Shown: piece by piece, positions 8,685 through 18,278 of the stretch
How positions within the stretch are numbered: the stretch's first letter is position 1
How the letters are laid out: each line of letters starts with the position of its first letter
From: Roseiarcus sp963783175
GTDB taxonomy: Bacteria; Pseudomonadota; Alphaproteobacteria; Rhizobiales; Beijerinckiaceae
Length of the DNA: 64,000 bases
Direction: 5' to 3'
Assembly (NCBI GenBank): GCA_963783175.1
Contig: CAWANG010000007.1
Location: forward strand, 124,001 to 188,000
Translations under genes and position numbers: made by a program
Notes under the pieces: generated by a model
What the model was told of the DNA's origin: nothing
What the model saw: only the letters and a program-made list of their open reading frames with translations
Database searches by the model: none

Positions 8685-10418
8685 ATGCATTCGTTTCGCA
8701 GCGACAGCCGTCTTTTTCGCGACGCTCTCGAACGTCTCGTCGAAGCGTCGTCCGCGCCCGCCGGCGAAGCCGCCGAGGCTGGCGCCGCAACAGAGTTCGT
8801 GTCCGACCTGCGGGAAGCCGGGCCGCCGAGGATGATTGGACGCCTAGTGGCGTTGAACGGAACGCAGGGCGTCATCAGCTGTCCGCTCGAGACAAGCGAA
8901 GAGGATTGGTCGGTCGGCCATCTGATCACCATCGTCCACAAGACCGCGCGTCTCATCGGCGCGGTCTGCGATGTCGAGACCTATGACCGCCGTTGGTCGG
9001 CGACCGGGGTCAACACCGCCCGCGTCACGATCGAATTGAACGGCGAGATTATCGACGATCCGTCTGGCGCGCCGTATTTCCATCGCGGCGTGAGCTCGTT
9101 TCCCTCCCTTGGCGCGCCCGCGCACCGCATCCGGGCCGACGATCTTCGGGCCATCTACGCGTTTCGAGGGCGCGAAGGGGTCGAGATCGGCCGGTTGAGC
9201 CAGAACGAGGCGATCCCGGCGGAGATCGACGTCGGCGAATTGATCCGGCGTCATTTCGCCGTTCTGGGGTCGACGGGCGTCGGCAAGACGACTTCGGTCA
9301 GCTTGCTGTTGCGGAAGTCGGTGGCGATGAGGCCGAAGCTCAGGGTCATCATCTTCGATCCGCACAACGAATACGCGGCGCATTTTCCCGGACTGGCGCA
9401 GATCATCGATTCTGACAGTCTCGAGCTGCCGTTTTGGATGTTTCGCTTCGACGAACTGGCCGACGTGGTGTTCAGCGGCCGTCAGCCCCACGCCGACGAA
9501 CGGGACGCGCTCTACGAGGTGATCCGCGCCGCAAAGGCAAAGTACCTCGCCGAGCAGGGTCCGCCGGCCGCGGCCAGCGCGGTTCGCCGGCTACCGATGT
9601 CCGAAGGGGTTTCGGTCACCGCCGATACGCCGACGCCATTTCGCATCATCGACGTTGTCGCCATCATCGAGGACTGGCTCGGGATGCTCGATCAGCGCTT
9701 CGCCCGTTCCGATCTGAGGGCTTTGCGCTATCGGCTCGAGGGGCTCAATCGCGATCCGCGGTTCCGGTTCATGTTCGGCAGGCTAGTGGTCGAGGACGAC
9801 ATCGCCAAGGTGATCTCGCGCCTCTTTCGCATTCCCACCCGAGGCCTGCCGATCACCATCGTCCGGCTTGCCGGCTTGCCCAACGAGGTCATCAACTCGG
9901 TCGTCTCGGTGCTCGCGCGCATGGCGTTCGAGATCGCGTTCTGGTGCTCGGGGTCCTATGAAATCAACGTGCTGTGCGAAGAGGCGCATCGCTATATTCC
10001 AGCCGACAGCAGGCAAACCTTCGGCCCGGCCCGGCAGGCGATCGGACGGATCGCCAAGGAAGGGCGTAAGTACGGCGCTTCGCTTGGGGTCGTGTCGCAA
10101 CGGCCATCGGAGCTCGATTCGACCGTGCTGTCGCAATGCTCGACCCTGTTCGCCATGAGGCTCGCCAACGAACTCGACAAGGGGATCATTCGCGCGGCGG
10201 CCGGCGCTTCGGCGAGCAGCACGGTCGCCTTCCTGTCCTCGATCGCCGACCGCGAGGCGATCGCATTCGGCGAGGCGATCGCCACCCCCATGCGGATGAA
10301 GTTCGCCGACATATCCGGAGGCCCGGACGATCGCCGCGCCGCCAATCCCGGCGAGCGCGACGCGGAGCCGATCGATTTGAGGCGACTGGCGGCGCAACTG
10401 CGCGGCGAGGCGGGGTAG
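8685..10418 (+). CDS. HerA-like (DUF87) ATPase, 577 aa
   Basis: Hexameric-type ATPase of the HerA/FtsK superfamily. An N-terminal HAS-barrel-like region (GRLVALNGTQGVISC through the mid-100s) precedes the ATPase core. Walker A is GSTGVGKTT (about residues 195-203), FDPHNEYA follows the next strand, and Walker B is INVLCEEAHRY (about 425). A late arginine region (KEGRKYGASLGVVSQRPSEL) is typical. HerA proteins translocate DNA, often with the nuclease NurA. No nurA is adjacent, and this bacterial branch is found alone in many alphaproteobacteria. The start at 8685 is the first ATG in frame; the ribosome-binding site is weak. Confidence 0.85.
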   Translation: MHSFRSDSRLFRDALERLVEASSAPAGEAAEAGAATEFVSDLREAGPPRMIGRLVALNGTQGVISCPLETSEEDWSVGHLITIVHKTARLIGAVCDVETYDRRWSATGVNTARVTIELNGEIIDDPSGAPYFHRGVSSFPSLGAPAHRIRADDLRAIYAFRGREGVEIGRLSQNEAIPAEIDVGELIRRHFAVLGSTGVGKTTSVSLLLRKSVAMRPKLRVIIFDPHNEYAAHFPGLAQIIDSDSLELPFWMFRFDELADVVFSGRQPHADERDALYEVIRAAKAKYLAEQGPPAAASAVRRLPMSEGVSVTADTPTPFRIIDVVAIIEDWLGMLDQRFARSDLRALRYRLEGLNRDPRFRFMFGRLVVEDDIAKVISRLFRIPTRGLPITIVRLAGLPNEVINSVVSVLARMAFEIAFWCSGSYEINVLCEEAHRYIPADSRQTFGPARQAIGRIAKEGRKYGASLGVVSQRPSELDSTVLSQCSTLFAMRLANELDKGIIRAAAGASASSTVAFLSSIADREAIAFGEAIATPMRMKFADISGGPDDRRAANPGERDAEPIDLRRLAAQLRGEAG

Positions 10419-10655
10419 GCGAAAGGCGTCAGTCTTCGCGCCCAGATCGACGGTTAACCGTTATCAGACTGTAAAATATAGTCGGCCGTAGCGATTTTCC
10501 TCGCGGGGAGGCGCCAATTGGTCATTTGCAATCGCCGCGCATGAACGCCATATATGCGGGGCGTCTCCCCTCATCGAAGCCAGGCTCTTCGAGTAGGGGC
10601 GATGACGACCCCCACCGGCGGTCCTTGAAACCGTCAAGGCGAGGAGAAGTCACTG

Positions 10656-12125
10656 ATGGCGGCCGACCAGGAGACCGTCGATCGCGTGCGCTCGATTGAC
10701 GTCGAGGCCTATAAATACGGCTTTATCAGCCCGATCGAGTTGGACATGGCCCCGAAGGGCCTGAGCGAAGACACGGTCCGGTTCATTTCGCTCAAGAAGG
10801 AAGAGCCCGAGTGGCTGCTGGAATGGCGGCTCGAGGCTTTTCGCCGTTGGCTGACGATGGACGAGCCGAAATGGGCGCGCGTCAGCTATCCGCCGATCGA
10901 CTATCAGGACATCTATTATTTCGCCGCGCCCAAATCCTCGCCGGCGCCGAAGTCGCTGGACGAGGTCGATCCCGAGCTCCTGCGCACCTACGCCAAACTC
11001 GGCATCCCGCTGGTCGAACAGGAGATCCTCGCCGGGGTCGAGAGGCCAAGGGTCGCGGTCGACGCGGTTTTCGATTCGGTCTCCATCGCCACGACCTTCA
11101 AGGCGGAGCTCGCCAAGGCGGGCGTCATCTTCTGCTCGTTCTCTGAGGCGGTCCGGAATCATCCCGACCTGGTGCGCCGCTACCTCGGCTCGGTCGTGCC
11201 GCCCACCGACAACTTTTATGCGACGCTCAATTCGGCGGTGTTCTCCGACGGCTCGTTCGTTTACGTGCCGCCGGGCGTGCGCTGCCCGATGGAGCTCTCG
11301 ACTTACTTCCGCATCAACGAGAAGAACACCGGGCAGTTCGAGCGTACGCTCATCATTGCCGACAAGGGATCCTACGTCAGTTACCTCGAAGGCTGCACGG
11401 CGCCAAAGCGGGACGAGAACCAGCTTCACGCCGCGGTCGTGGAGCTGATCACGCTCGATGATGCGGAGATCAAATATTCGACAGTGCAGAACTGGTATCC
11501 GGGCGACGCCCAGGGTCGCGGCGGCATCTATAATTTCGTCACCAAGCGGGGCGATTGCCGCGGCGCGCGGTCGAAGATCTCCTGGACCCAGGTCGAAACC
11601 GGCTCGGCGATCACCTGGAAATATCCGTCCTGCATCCTGCGCGGCGAGGCCTCGCGCGGCGAGTTCTATTCGATCGCGATTTCGAACGGCCATCAGCAGG
11701 TCGACAGCGGAACGAAGATGATCCATCTCGGCCGCAACACCACGAGCCGCATCATCTCGAAAGGCGTCGCTGCGGGCAAGTCGCAGAACACCTATCGCGG
11801 GCAGGTATCGGCGCACCGGCTCGCCACCGGAGCACGCAATTTCACCAACTGCGATTCGCTGCTGATCGGTCAGGAATGCGGCGCCCACACTGTTCCCTAT
11901 ATCGAGGCGAAGAATTCCTCGGCGGTGATCGAGCACGAGGCGACCACCTCGAAGGTCTCGGAAGAGCAGATGTTCTACTGTCTCCAGCGCGGGCTCTCGG
12001 CGGAGGAGGCGACGGCGCTGATCGTCAACGGCTTTGTTCGCGATGTGTTGCAGCAGCTGCCAATGGAGTTTGCCGTCGAAGCGCAAAAGCTCATTACGAT
12101 CAGCCTCGAAGGGAGCGTGGGATGA
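10656..12125 (+). CDS. sufB: Fe-S cluster assembly scaffold SufB, 489 aa
   Basis: Core subunit of the SufBC2D scaffold that builds Fe-S clusters. The sequence carries the SufB hallmarks GVRCPMELSTYFRIN, SYLEGCTAP, ATTSKVSEEQMFYC and GLSAEEATALIVNGF. A GAGGAGAA ribosome-binding site precedes the ATG. It heads the operon sufB-C-D-S-T; the last bases overlap the sufC start (ATGA). No Rrf2/IscR-type regulator gene lies upstream in the 237-base gap, and I see no clear Irr or RirA box there. Confidence 0.97.
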   Translation: MAADQETVDRVRSIDVEAYKYGFISPIELDMAPKGLSEDTVRFISLKKEEPEWLLEWRLEAFRRWLTMDEPKWARVSYPPIDYQDIYYFAAPKSSPAPKSLDEVDPELLRTYAKLGIPLVEQEILAGVERPRVAVDAVFDSVSIATTFKAELAKAGVIFCSFSEAVRNHPDLVRRYLGSVVPPTDNFYATLNSAVFSDGSFVYVPPGVRCPMELSTYFRINEKNTGQFERTLIIADKGSYVSYLEGCTAPKRDENQLHAAVVELITLDDAEIKYSTVQNWYPGDAQGRGGIYNFVTKRGDCRGARSKISWTQVETGSAITWKYPSCILRGEASRGEFYSIAISNGHQQVDSGTKMIHLGRNTTSRIISKGVAAGKSQNTYRGQVSAHRLATGARNFTNCDSLLIGQECGAHTVPYIEAKNSSAVIEHEATTSKVSEEQMFYCLQRGLSAEEATALIVNGFVRDVLQQLPMEFAVEAQKLITISLEGSVG

Positions 12126-12907
12126 CCGCCGGCGCGCAGGGCGGGGATCGACGCGCAATGCTCGAGATCAGGAATCTCAGCGTCTCGATCCAGGACAAGC
12201 TGATCCTCGACAACCTGAGCCTCAGCGTCAACACGGGCGAGGTCGCGGCGATCATGGGACCGAACGGCTCGGGCAAGTCGACGCTGGCCTATGTCATCGC
12301 CGGCAAGCCGGGCTACGAGGTCGCGTCCGGCGAGATTTTGCTCGACGGCGACAATCTCCTCGAGCTTGAGCCGAACGAGCGCGCGCTCAGGGGCGTGTTT
12401 CTGGCGTTCCAGTACCCGACCGAAATTCCCGGCGTCGGCGCGATGACCTTTCTAAAGGCCGCGCTCAACGCGCAGCGGCGGGCGCGAGGCGAAAGCGATC
12501 TCACCACTCCCGATTTCATGCGCCGCGTGCGCGAGGCGGCCAAGGCCTTGAAGATCGATCAGGAGATGCTGCGGCGGCCGCTCAATGTCGGCTTTTCCGG
12601 CGGCGAGAAGAAGAGGTTCGAGGTGCTGCAGATGGCGCTGCTCGCGCCGCGCGTCGGCATTCTCGACGAAACCGATTCGGGCCTCGACATCGACGCGCTC
12701 AGGATCGTCGCCGAGGGCGTCAACGCGCTCCGCGTTCCGGATCGCGCGTTTCTCGTCATCACCCATTACCAGCGGCTGCTCGACTACATCAAGCCGGACG
12801 TCGTGCATGTGATGGCCAAGGGCCGGATCGTCGCGACCGGCGGTCCGGAGCTTGCGCTCGAGCTCGAACGTAATGGTTATCGCGATTACGCGGAGGAGGC
12901 CGCCTGA
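12122..12907 (+). CDS. sufC: Fe-S cluster assembly ATPase SufC, 261 aa
   Basis: ABC-type ATPase that powers the SufBCD scaffold; it is cytoplasmic and not a transporter. Walker A is GPNGSGKSTLAY, the signature is FSGGEKKRFEVLQMAL and Walker B is GILDETDSGLDID, all close to the SufC consensus. Two starts are possible. The ATG at 12122 overlaps the sufB stop and has GGGAG upstream. The ATG at 12158 begins MLEIRNLSVSI, the usual SufC N-terminus, with a weaker ribosome-binding site. I give the longer form; the 12 extra residues are not conserved in the family. Confidence 0.95.
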   Translation: MTAGAQGGDRRAMLEIRNLSVSIQDKLILDNLSLSVNTGEVAAIMGPNGSGKSTLAYVIAGKPGYEVASGEILLDGDNLLELEPNERALRGVFLAFQYPTEIPGVGAMTFLKAALNAQRRARGESDLTTPDFMRRVREAAKALKIDQEMLRRPLNVGFSGGEKKRFEVLQMALLAPRVGILDETDSGLDIDALRIVAEGVNALRVPDRAFLVITHYQRLLDYIKPDVVHVMAKGRIVATGGPELALELERNGYRDYAEEAA

Positions 12908-12914
12908 GGCGCCA

Positions 12915-14182
12915 ATGACCGCGCATATCACCAACCATTCGGCCGCTGAGAAGGCCCTCTTCCGGCAATTTGCAGAGCAGCAGCGGCGCGAGCCGTCGCC
13001 AGCGCGCGCCGCGGCTTTTGCGCGCTTCGCCGAGGCTGGCCTGCCGACCCGCCGCATTGAGGCCTGGCATTATACGGATCTGCGCGCCGCGATGGCGGAC
13101 GCGGCGCCGTCCTGTGGCCGCGCCCACGCCGGCCGAGATCGAGATGGCGCGCGTCTGGCTCACGGGCCGCCAGCGTTTCGCGCCCGGCGCGCGGCTTGTT
13201 CTGATCGGCGGACGCTACATAGGCGAGCTTTCGGATCGCCTGCCGTCGGGGGTCAGCTGTATCGCCGAGGGAGCCGTCGCCGCCGATCCGGTCGACGATC
13301 CGCTGGCGGCGCTGAACGCGGCGCTGAGCCCGGCGGGTTGCACGATTTCCGTTGCGCGCGGGGCCGACATTGCGCGAGCCGATAACGCTGCTCCATCTGG
13401 CGGGTGGGACGTCAGCCCATTCGGTTTATTCGCGCTTCGCCATTGCTCTCGACGCCGGAGCGCAAGCCTCGTTCGTCGAGGTGTTCGAAGGCGCTCATCG
13501 GGGCGTGCAGCGCCACACGGCGACGATCATGACGTTGGCCAAGGGCGCCAAGGCAAGGCACGTCGCCGCAGTCGGGGACGAGCCCGGGCTCCATATCGAG
13601 ACCCAGGTCTGCGAACTGGGGGACGCCGCCGAGCTTGGCGCCTTTGGCCTCGTCTCGGGCGGCGACCTGACGCGGCGGCAGATTTTTGTGAGGATCACGG
13701 GGGAGGGCGCCAAGGTCTCGCTCGGCGGACTGGCGCTTGTCGATGGCGACCGGCGCGCGGACACGACGCTGCAGGTCGTTCACGCCGCCTTGCGCGGGAC
13801 GAGCCGAGAATTCTATCGCGCGATCGTCGACGACGACGCGATCGGCATTTTTCAGGGCAAGATCGTCGTCGAGCGAGCGGCGCAAAAGACCGATGGGGCG
13901 ATGAAATCGCAGGCCGTCCTGTTATCTCCCCGGGCGCAGATGAACGAGAAGCCCGAGCTCGAAATCTTTGCCGACGATGTCGTCTGCGGACATGGCGCGA
14001 CGGTGGCTGCGCTCGATCCCGAACAGGTGTTTTATTTGCGGTCGCGCGGCATCCCGGAGAGCGACGCCAAGGCGATGCTTCTCGAAGCGTTCGGGGGAGA
14101 GTCCATCGACCGCATCGAGAATGAACTCTTGATCGACGCCTTGCGCGCCCGGCTCACCGCCTGGCTCGGGTCGCGGACGTGA
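12915..14182 (+). pseudogene. sufD: Fe-S cluster assembly protein SufD, broken by two apparent frameshifts
   Basis: SufD is the second scaffold subunit. The coding signal is continuous but moves through three frames. The N-terminal part (MTAHITNHSAAEKALF to RRIEAWHYTDLRAAMADAAP) is in frame from 12915. The middle part (PTPAEIEMARVWLTGRQRF to CTISVARGADI) is one base on, from about 13112. The long C-terminal part (EPITLLHLAGGTSAHSVYSR to TAWLGSRT) is one base further, from about 13375. Removing one base at each junction leaves exactly 422 codons, the normal SufD size. Because sufB, C and S are intact and the pathway usually needs SufD, two sequencing insertions are at least as likely as true decay. 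Confidence 0.85.
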
Positions 14183-14212
14183 GGCGCTGATGCGCACAGC
14201 GGAGGCGAAGGC

Positions 14213-15460
14213 GTGAACAATATCGTCCAAACCGCGTTCGACGCCTATGACGTCGAGGCGATACGCGCGGATTTCCCGATCCTCGCCGAGCGGCCGTACG
14301 GGAAGCAGCTCGTCTATCTGGATAACGCGGCCTCGGCTCAGAAGCCGAAGAAGGTGATTGATCGGCTCTCGCACGCCTACGAGCATGAATATGCGAATGT
14401 GCATCGCGGATTGCACTATCTCGCCAATGCGGCGACCGAGGCCTATGAAGCGGCCCGAGAGACAGCGCGACGGTTCCTCAACGCCGGTTCGCACGAAGAG
14501 ATCGTGTTCACCCGCTCGGCGACCGAGGCGATCAATCTCGTCGCTTCCAGCTTTGGTCTCGGACGCATCGGCGCGGGCGACGAGATCGTTCTGAGCGTGA
14601 TGGAGCATCACTCCAACATCGTGCCCTGGCATTTCCATCGCGAGCGCAATGGCGCGATTCTGCGCTGGGTCGACGTCGCCGACGACGGCTCCTTTTCGCT
14701 CGAGGCGTTCGAACGCGCGCTGGGCGATCGCACGAAGATCGTCGCGATAACCCAGATGTCCAATGTCCTCGGGACCGCGCCGCCGATCAAGGATGTGGTC
14801 AGGCTCGCGCATGAGCGCGGCATCGCCGTGCTCGTCGACGGTTCGCAAGGCGCGGTCCACCTCGATGTCGACGTGCGCGAACTCGACGCCGACTTCTACG
14901 TATTCACCGGGCACAAGGTCTACGGCCCAACCGGAATCGGCGTGCTCTACGGCAAGCGCGAACTCCTCGAAAAGTTGCCACCGTACCAGGGCGGCGGCGA
15001 GATGATCGAGGAAGTGACCAGGGAGATCGTCACCTACAACCAGCCGCCGCATCAATTCGAGGCAGGCACGCCGCCGATCGTGCAGGCGATCGGGCTCGGG
15101 GCGGCGCTCGATTACATGGAGGGGATCGGTCGGGCGCGCATCCGCGCGCATGAGGAGGCGCTTTGCGCTTATGCGCACGAGCTGTTGTCGTCGATCAATT
15201 CGGTGCGCATCATCGGCGGGGCGCAGGGAAAGGGTCCCATCGTCTCATTCACGATGGAAGGCGCGCACGCCCATGATATTGCCACGTTGATCGATCGGTC
15301 GGGCGTCGCGGTCAGGGCCGGAACCCATTGCGCCATGCCGCTCCTGCAACGGTTTGGTGTGACATCCACCTGCCGGGCCTCGTTCGCGCTCTACAATACG
15401 TTCGCCGAGGTCGAGGCGCTCGCGGAAGCACTAATCCGTGCCCGAAAGTTCTTCCAATAG
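14213..15460 (+). CDS. sufS: Cysteine desulfurase SufS, 415 aa
   Basis: PLP-dependent group II cysteine desulfurase that supplies sulfur to the Suf scaffold. The PLP lysine is K235 in VFTGHKVYGPTGIG. The catalytic cysteine is C373 in RAGTHCAMPLL, the arrangement typical of SufS and not of IscS/NifS. N-terminal FPILAERPYGKQLVYLDNAA matches the family. The start is a GTG with GGAGGCG upstream. No sufE or sufU is adjacent. Confidence 0.96.
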   Translation: MNNIVQTAFDAYDVEAIRADFPILAERPYGKQLVYLDNAASAQKPKKVIDRLSHAYEHEYANVHRGLHYLANAATEAYEAARETARRFLNAGSHEEIVFTRSATEAINLVASSFGLGRIGAGDEIVLSVMEHHSNIVPWHFHRERNGAILRWVDVADDGSFSLEAFERALGDRTKIVAITQMSNVLGTAPPIKDVVRLAHERGIAVLVDGSQGAVHLDVDVRELDADFYVFTGHKVYGPTGIGVLYGKRELLEKLPPYQGGGEMIEEVTREIVTYNQPPHQFEAGTPPIVQAIGLGAALDYMEGIGRARIRAHEEALCAYAHELLSSINSVRIIGGAQGKGPIVSFTMEGAHAHDIATLIDRSGVAVRAGTHCAMPLLQRFGVTSTCRASFALYNTFAEVEALAEALIRARKFFQ

Positions 15461-15471
15461 GGAGATGGGGC

Positions 15472-15879
15472 ATGGATGAGGCCCAAAGCCGCGCTAACGA
15501 CGCCGAAACTCCGGTGGCTTCCGTCACTCTGAACGCGGTCATCAGGCCGCCGTCAGAGATGGCGCCCGAAGAGCTGGGCCGGTTGACCGACGCCATCATA
15601 GCGGCGCTGAAAACCGTTTTTGATCCGGAGATTCCGGCGGATATTTATGAACTCGGGCTTATTTACAACGTCGACATAGACGAGAGCCGTTTTGTGACCG
15701 TCGAAATGACGTTAACCGCTCCGGCTTGTCCCGTCGCCGGCGAAATGCCGACGTGGGTCGAGAATGCGGTCGGCGCCGTTCCCGGCGTCGCCGGTGCGAA
15801 GGTGAACATGGTTTTCGATCCGCCTTGGGATCAGAGCAGAATGTCCGACGAAGCGCGCGTCGCGCTCGATATGTGGTGA
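15472..15879 (+). CDS. sufT: SUF-system Fe-S assembly protein SufT (DUF59/MIP18 family), 135 aa
   Basis: Small MIP18-domain protein involved in Fe-S cluster maturation. The conserved stretch FDPEIPADIYELGLIYNVDI and the cysteine-containing TAPACPVAGEMP are present, followed by the terminal FDPPWDQSRMSDEARVALDMW. The ATG at 15472 has GGAGATGGGG upstream and lies 11 bases after sufS. The first 40 residues are variable, as is usual. It ends the suf operon here; a sufA-type carrier, often next in related genomes, is not present. Confidence 0.92.
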   Translation: MDEAQSRANDAETPVASVTLNAVIRPPSEMAPEELGRLTDAIIAALKTVFDPEIPADIYELGLIYNVDIDESRFVTVEMTLTAPACPVAGEMPTWVENAVGAVPGVAGAKVNMVFDPPWDQSRMSDEARVALDMW

Positions 15880-15972
15880 GCGGCGGGACCAGACTTGCGC
15901 CGACCGGCAGCGCCATCCATCATTGGCCCATTCCTCCTCAGCAGAGGCATTGAGGACCCAAGGACCTGAGGA

Positions 15973-17151
15973 ATGGACCCGGCGAGGGGCGCCAAGCTGT
16001 CGACTTGGCTCAACGACGCGCGGGTGCGCGGGCGTATCTACCAAACATTGCTGCTTGCGTGCGTCGGGGCGTTGGCTTGGGGCGCAATCACTAACGCGCT
16101 GACCAATATGCGCGCCCGCGGCATGCCCATGGGCTTCGGATTCTGGAACCAAGCCGCCGGCTTCGACATCAATCTCCACCTGATTAGCTACACTGAACTG
16201 TCCACTTATGGCCAGGCGTTCTGGGTCGGGCTCCTCAATACCCTTCTCATCGCCGTCATCTGCATTCCGCTCGCGACTCTCCTGGGTTTTGCGATCGGGG
16301 TCGCCCGGCTATCGCCGAACTGGCTCATGGCGCGATTCGCGCTCGTCTACACCAGCATCCTGCGCAACACGCCGCTGCTTCTCCTGTTGCTGTTCTGGTA
16401 CAACGCTGTACTGAAATCCCTGCCGGGACCTCGACAGTCGGTCAGCATTGGCGACGTCGTATTTCTCAATAATCGAGGCCTCTATCTGCCGATGCCTCTC
16501 CCGCGGGACCAGGCGGTCTGGTTTGTAGGCGCGATCGTGACGGCCTTGGTCCTCGCAGCTGGATTTCATGAGTGGGCCCGACGACGCCAGGAGCGCACCG
16601 GCGCGCAAGCGCCGAGCCTCCTAGTCGCGGTTGGGCTGATCATCGCCTTACCCGCGATCGTGTCGGCGGTCGCCGGCGCGCCGTTCGGGTTCGATATCGC
16701 GAAACTCTCCGGCTTCAATATGAAGGGCGGGTTCCAGATCATTCCCGAAATGGCTGCGCTCGTTTTCGGTCTCGTCACTTTCACCGCGGCGTTCATCGCG
16801 GAGATCGTTCGCGCAGGACTCCTCGCGGTGTCGGTCGGCCAGAGCGAGGCGGCCGCCGCTCTTGGCTTGCACCGCGGCTTGACAATGAAGCTGGTGGTCA
16901 TTCCGCAGGCGATGCGACTGATTACGCCGCCTCTAACGTCGCAATACCTGAATATCGTCAAGAATTCGTCGCTCGCCGTCTTCATCGGCTATCCGGACCT
17001 TGTGCAGATCTTCGCCGGCACGGTTCTCAACCAGACGCAGGCAGCGGTGCAGGTGATGGCGATCACCATGGCGGTTTACCTGTTCATTTCGCTCGCCGTC
17101 GCCCTGGCGCTCAACCTTTTCAATGCCCGCTACGCGCTGAAGGAGCGTTAA
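15973..17151 (+). CDS. aapQ: General L-amino-acid ABC transporter permease, AapQ-like, 392 aa
   Basis: Inner-membrane permease of the polar amino acid uptake (HisM/AapQ) family. The long form with an insert between the first membrane segments (GFWNQAAGFDINLHL) matches AapQ. The permease core has TLLIAVICIPLATLLGF, LRNTPLLLLLLFWY and the EAA-type cytoplasmic loop EAAAALGLHRGLTMKLVVIPQAMR that contacts the ATPase. It is followed directly by the AapM-like and AapP-like genes. The periplasmic binding protein gene aapJ, usually first in this operon, is absent upstream. Confidence 0.9.
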   Translation: MDPARGAKLSTWLNDARVRGRIYQTLLLACVGALAWGAITNALTNMRARGMPMGFGFWNQAAGFDINLHLISYTELSTYGQAFWVGLLNTLLIAVICIPLATLLGFAIGVARLSPNWLMARFALVYTSILRNTPLLLLLLFWYNAVLKSLPGPRQSVSIGDVVFLNNRGLYLPMPLPRDQAVWFVGAIVTALVLAAGFHEWARRRQERTGAQAPSLLVAVGLIIALPAIVSAVAGAPFGFDIAKLSGFNMKGGFQIIPEMAALVFGLVTFTAAFIAEIVRAGLLAVSVGQSEAAAALGLHRGLTMKLVVIPQAMRLITPPLTSQYLNIVKNSSLAVFIGYPDLVQIFAGTVLNQTQAAVQVMAITMAVYLFISLAVALALNLFNARYALKER

Positions 17152-17153
17152 GC

Positions 17154-18278
17154 TTGGAGCCTCTTGCTTATGTCCGCGAGGCGCCGGAGCCGGAAGATCC
17201 GCCGCCAACCCTGACGGGCGGCGCGCTTACCTGGGCGCGGGGCAACCTCTTTTCGTCGCCCGGCTCCAGCCTCACCACCGTCGGATTCCTCGCGCTTATC
17301 GCCTATTGGCTGCCGCAACTGGTCGCATGGGCGACGACGCGGGCGGTCTGGAGCGCAACGGACGGGGCTGCCTGCCGTCAACACCAGGATGGCGCCTGCT
17401 GGGCCTTCGTCATCGCCAAGTGGGATTATTTGCGCTTTGGCTCTTATCCGGTCGCGGAGCGTTGGCGGGTCGACGCCGTCGAGGCGATTGGCGCCGTTCT
17501 GGTTATCTGGCTGCTGTGGACGAACGCGCCGCGGCGGGCGTGGGGCGCCATCCTGTTTTTTGTCGTCTATCCGATCCTGGCGCTCTTTCTTCTGCACGGC
17601 TCATCCCTGCTTGGTCTGCCGGCCGTCGATACGCTGCTATGGGGAGGCATTTTCGTTTCGCTGATCACGGCCGTGGTCGGGATTGTCTTCTCTTTGCCTC
17701 TCGGCGTGCTGCTTGCGCTTGGCCGCCGGTCGACGCTTCCTGTCGTCAGAACCGCGAGCGTCGTTTTCATCGAGTTCGTGCGGGGCGTGCCGTTTATCAC
17801 GATCCTGTTCATGGCCAACAATCTGTTGCCGTTGTTCCTACCTGAAACATGGGCGCCCGATCGTTTCCTGCGCCCATTGGCGGGCATCGTCATGTTTTCG
17901 GCGGCCTATATGGCGGAAGAAGTCCGAGGCGGTCTTCAGTCGTTGGGCAAAGGACAATATGAAGGCGCGTTGGCGCTGGGACTGAACTATCCGCGGATGA
18001 TGGGCCTCGTCATACTGCCCCAGGCCCTCACATTGGTGATACCCGGCATCGTCAACAACTTCATCGGCTTGTTCATGGACACGACGCTCATTTCGGTCGT
18101 CGGCATGACCGATTTCCTTGAAGCGATGAACAATGCGATCAAGGATCCGGTCTGGGCCGGCCCGACGATCATGGTCACCGGCTACGTCTTCGCCGGGATT
18201 TTCTATTTCAGCTTCTGCTTCGGGATGGCCCGATACTCGTCTCATGTCGAGCGAATCCTCGCCAAGGGGCGCGAGTGA
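17154..18278 (+). CDS. aapM: General L-amino-acid ABC transporter permease, AapM-like, 374 aa
   Basis: Partner permease of AapQ. It has an N-terminal soluble stretch (YVREAPEPEDPPP), several membrane segments and the C-terminal permease domain with FIEFVRGVPFITILFMANN and the EAA-like loop YEGALALGLNYPRMMGLVILPQAL. No ATG exists near the start; I use the TTG at 17154, which gives MEPLAYVREAPEP and has AAGGAG eight bases upstream. It begins three bases after the aapQ coding end and overlaps the aapP start. Confidence 0.88.
   Translation: MEPLAYVREAPEPEDPPPTLTGGALTWARGNLFSSPGSSLTTVGFLALIAYWLPQLVAWATTRAVWSATDGAACRQHQDGACWAFVIAKWDYLRFGSYPVAERWRVDAVEAIGAVLVIWLLWTNAPRRAWGAILFFVVYPILALFLLHGSSLLGLPAVDTLLWGGIFVSLITAVVGIVFSLPLGVLLALGRRSTLPVVRTASVVFIEFVRGVPFITILFMANNLLPLFLPETWAPDRFLRPLAGIVMFSAAYMAEEVRGGLQSLGKGQYEGALALGLNYPRMMGLVILPQALTLVIPGIVNNFIGLFMDTTLISVVGMTDFLEAMNNAIKDPVWAGPTIMVTGYVFAGIFYFSFCFGMARYSSHVERILAKGRE

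Noticed and set aside
10650..12158. Long minus-strand open frame of about 500 codons opposite sufB
   Set aside because: It is antisense to a fully convincing sufB, Arg/Asp-rich and without domain features; typical high-GC shadow.
13922..15178. Long minus-strand open frame opposite sufS and the end of sufD
   Set aside because: Same reasons: antisense to conserved genes, composition typical of a shadow frame.
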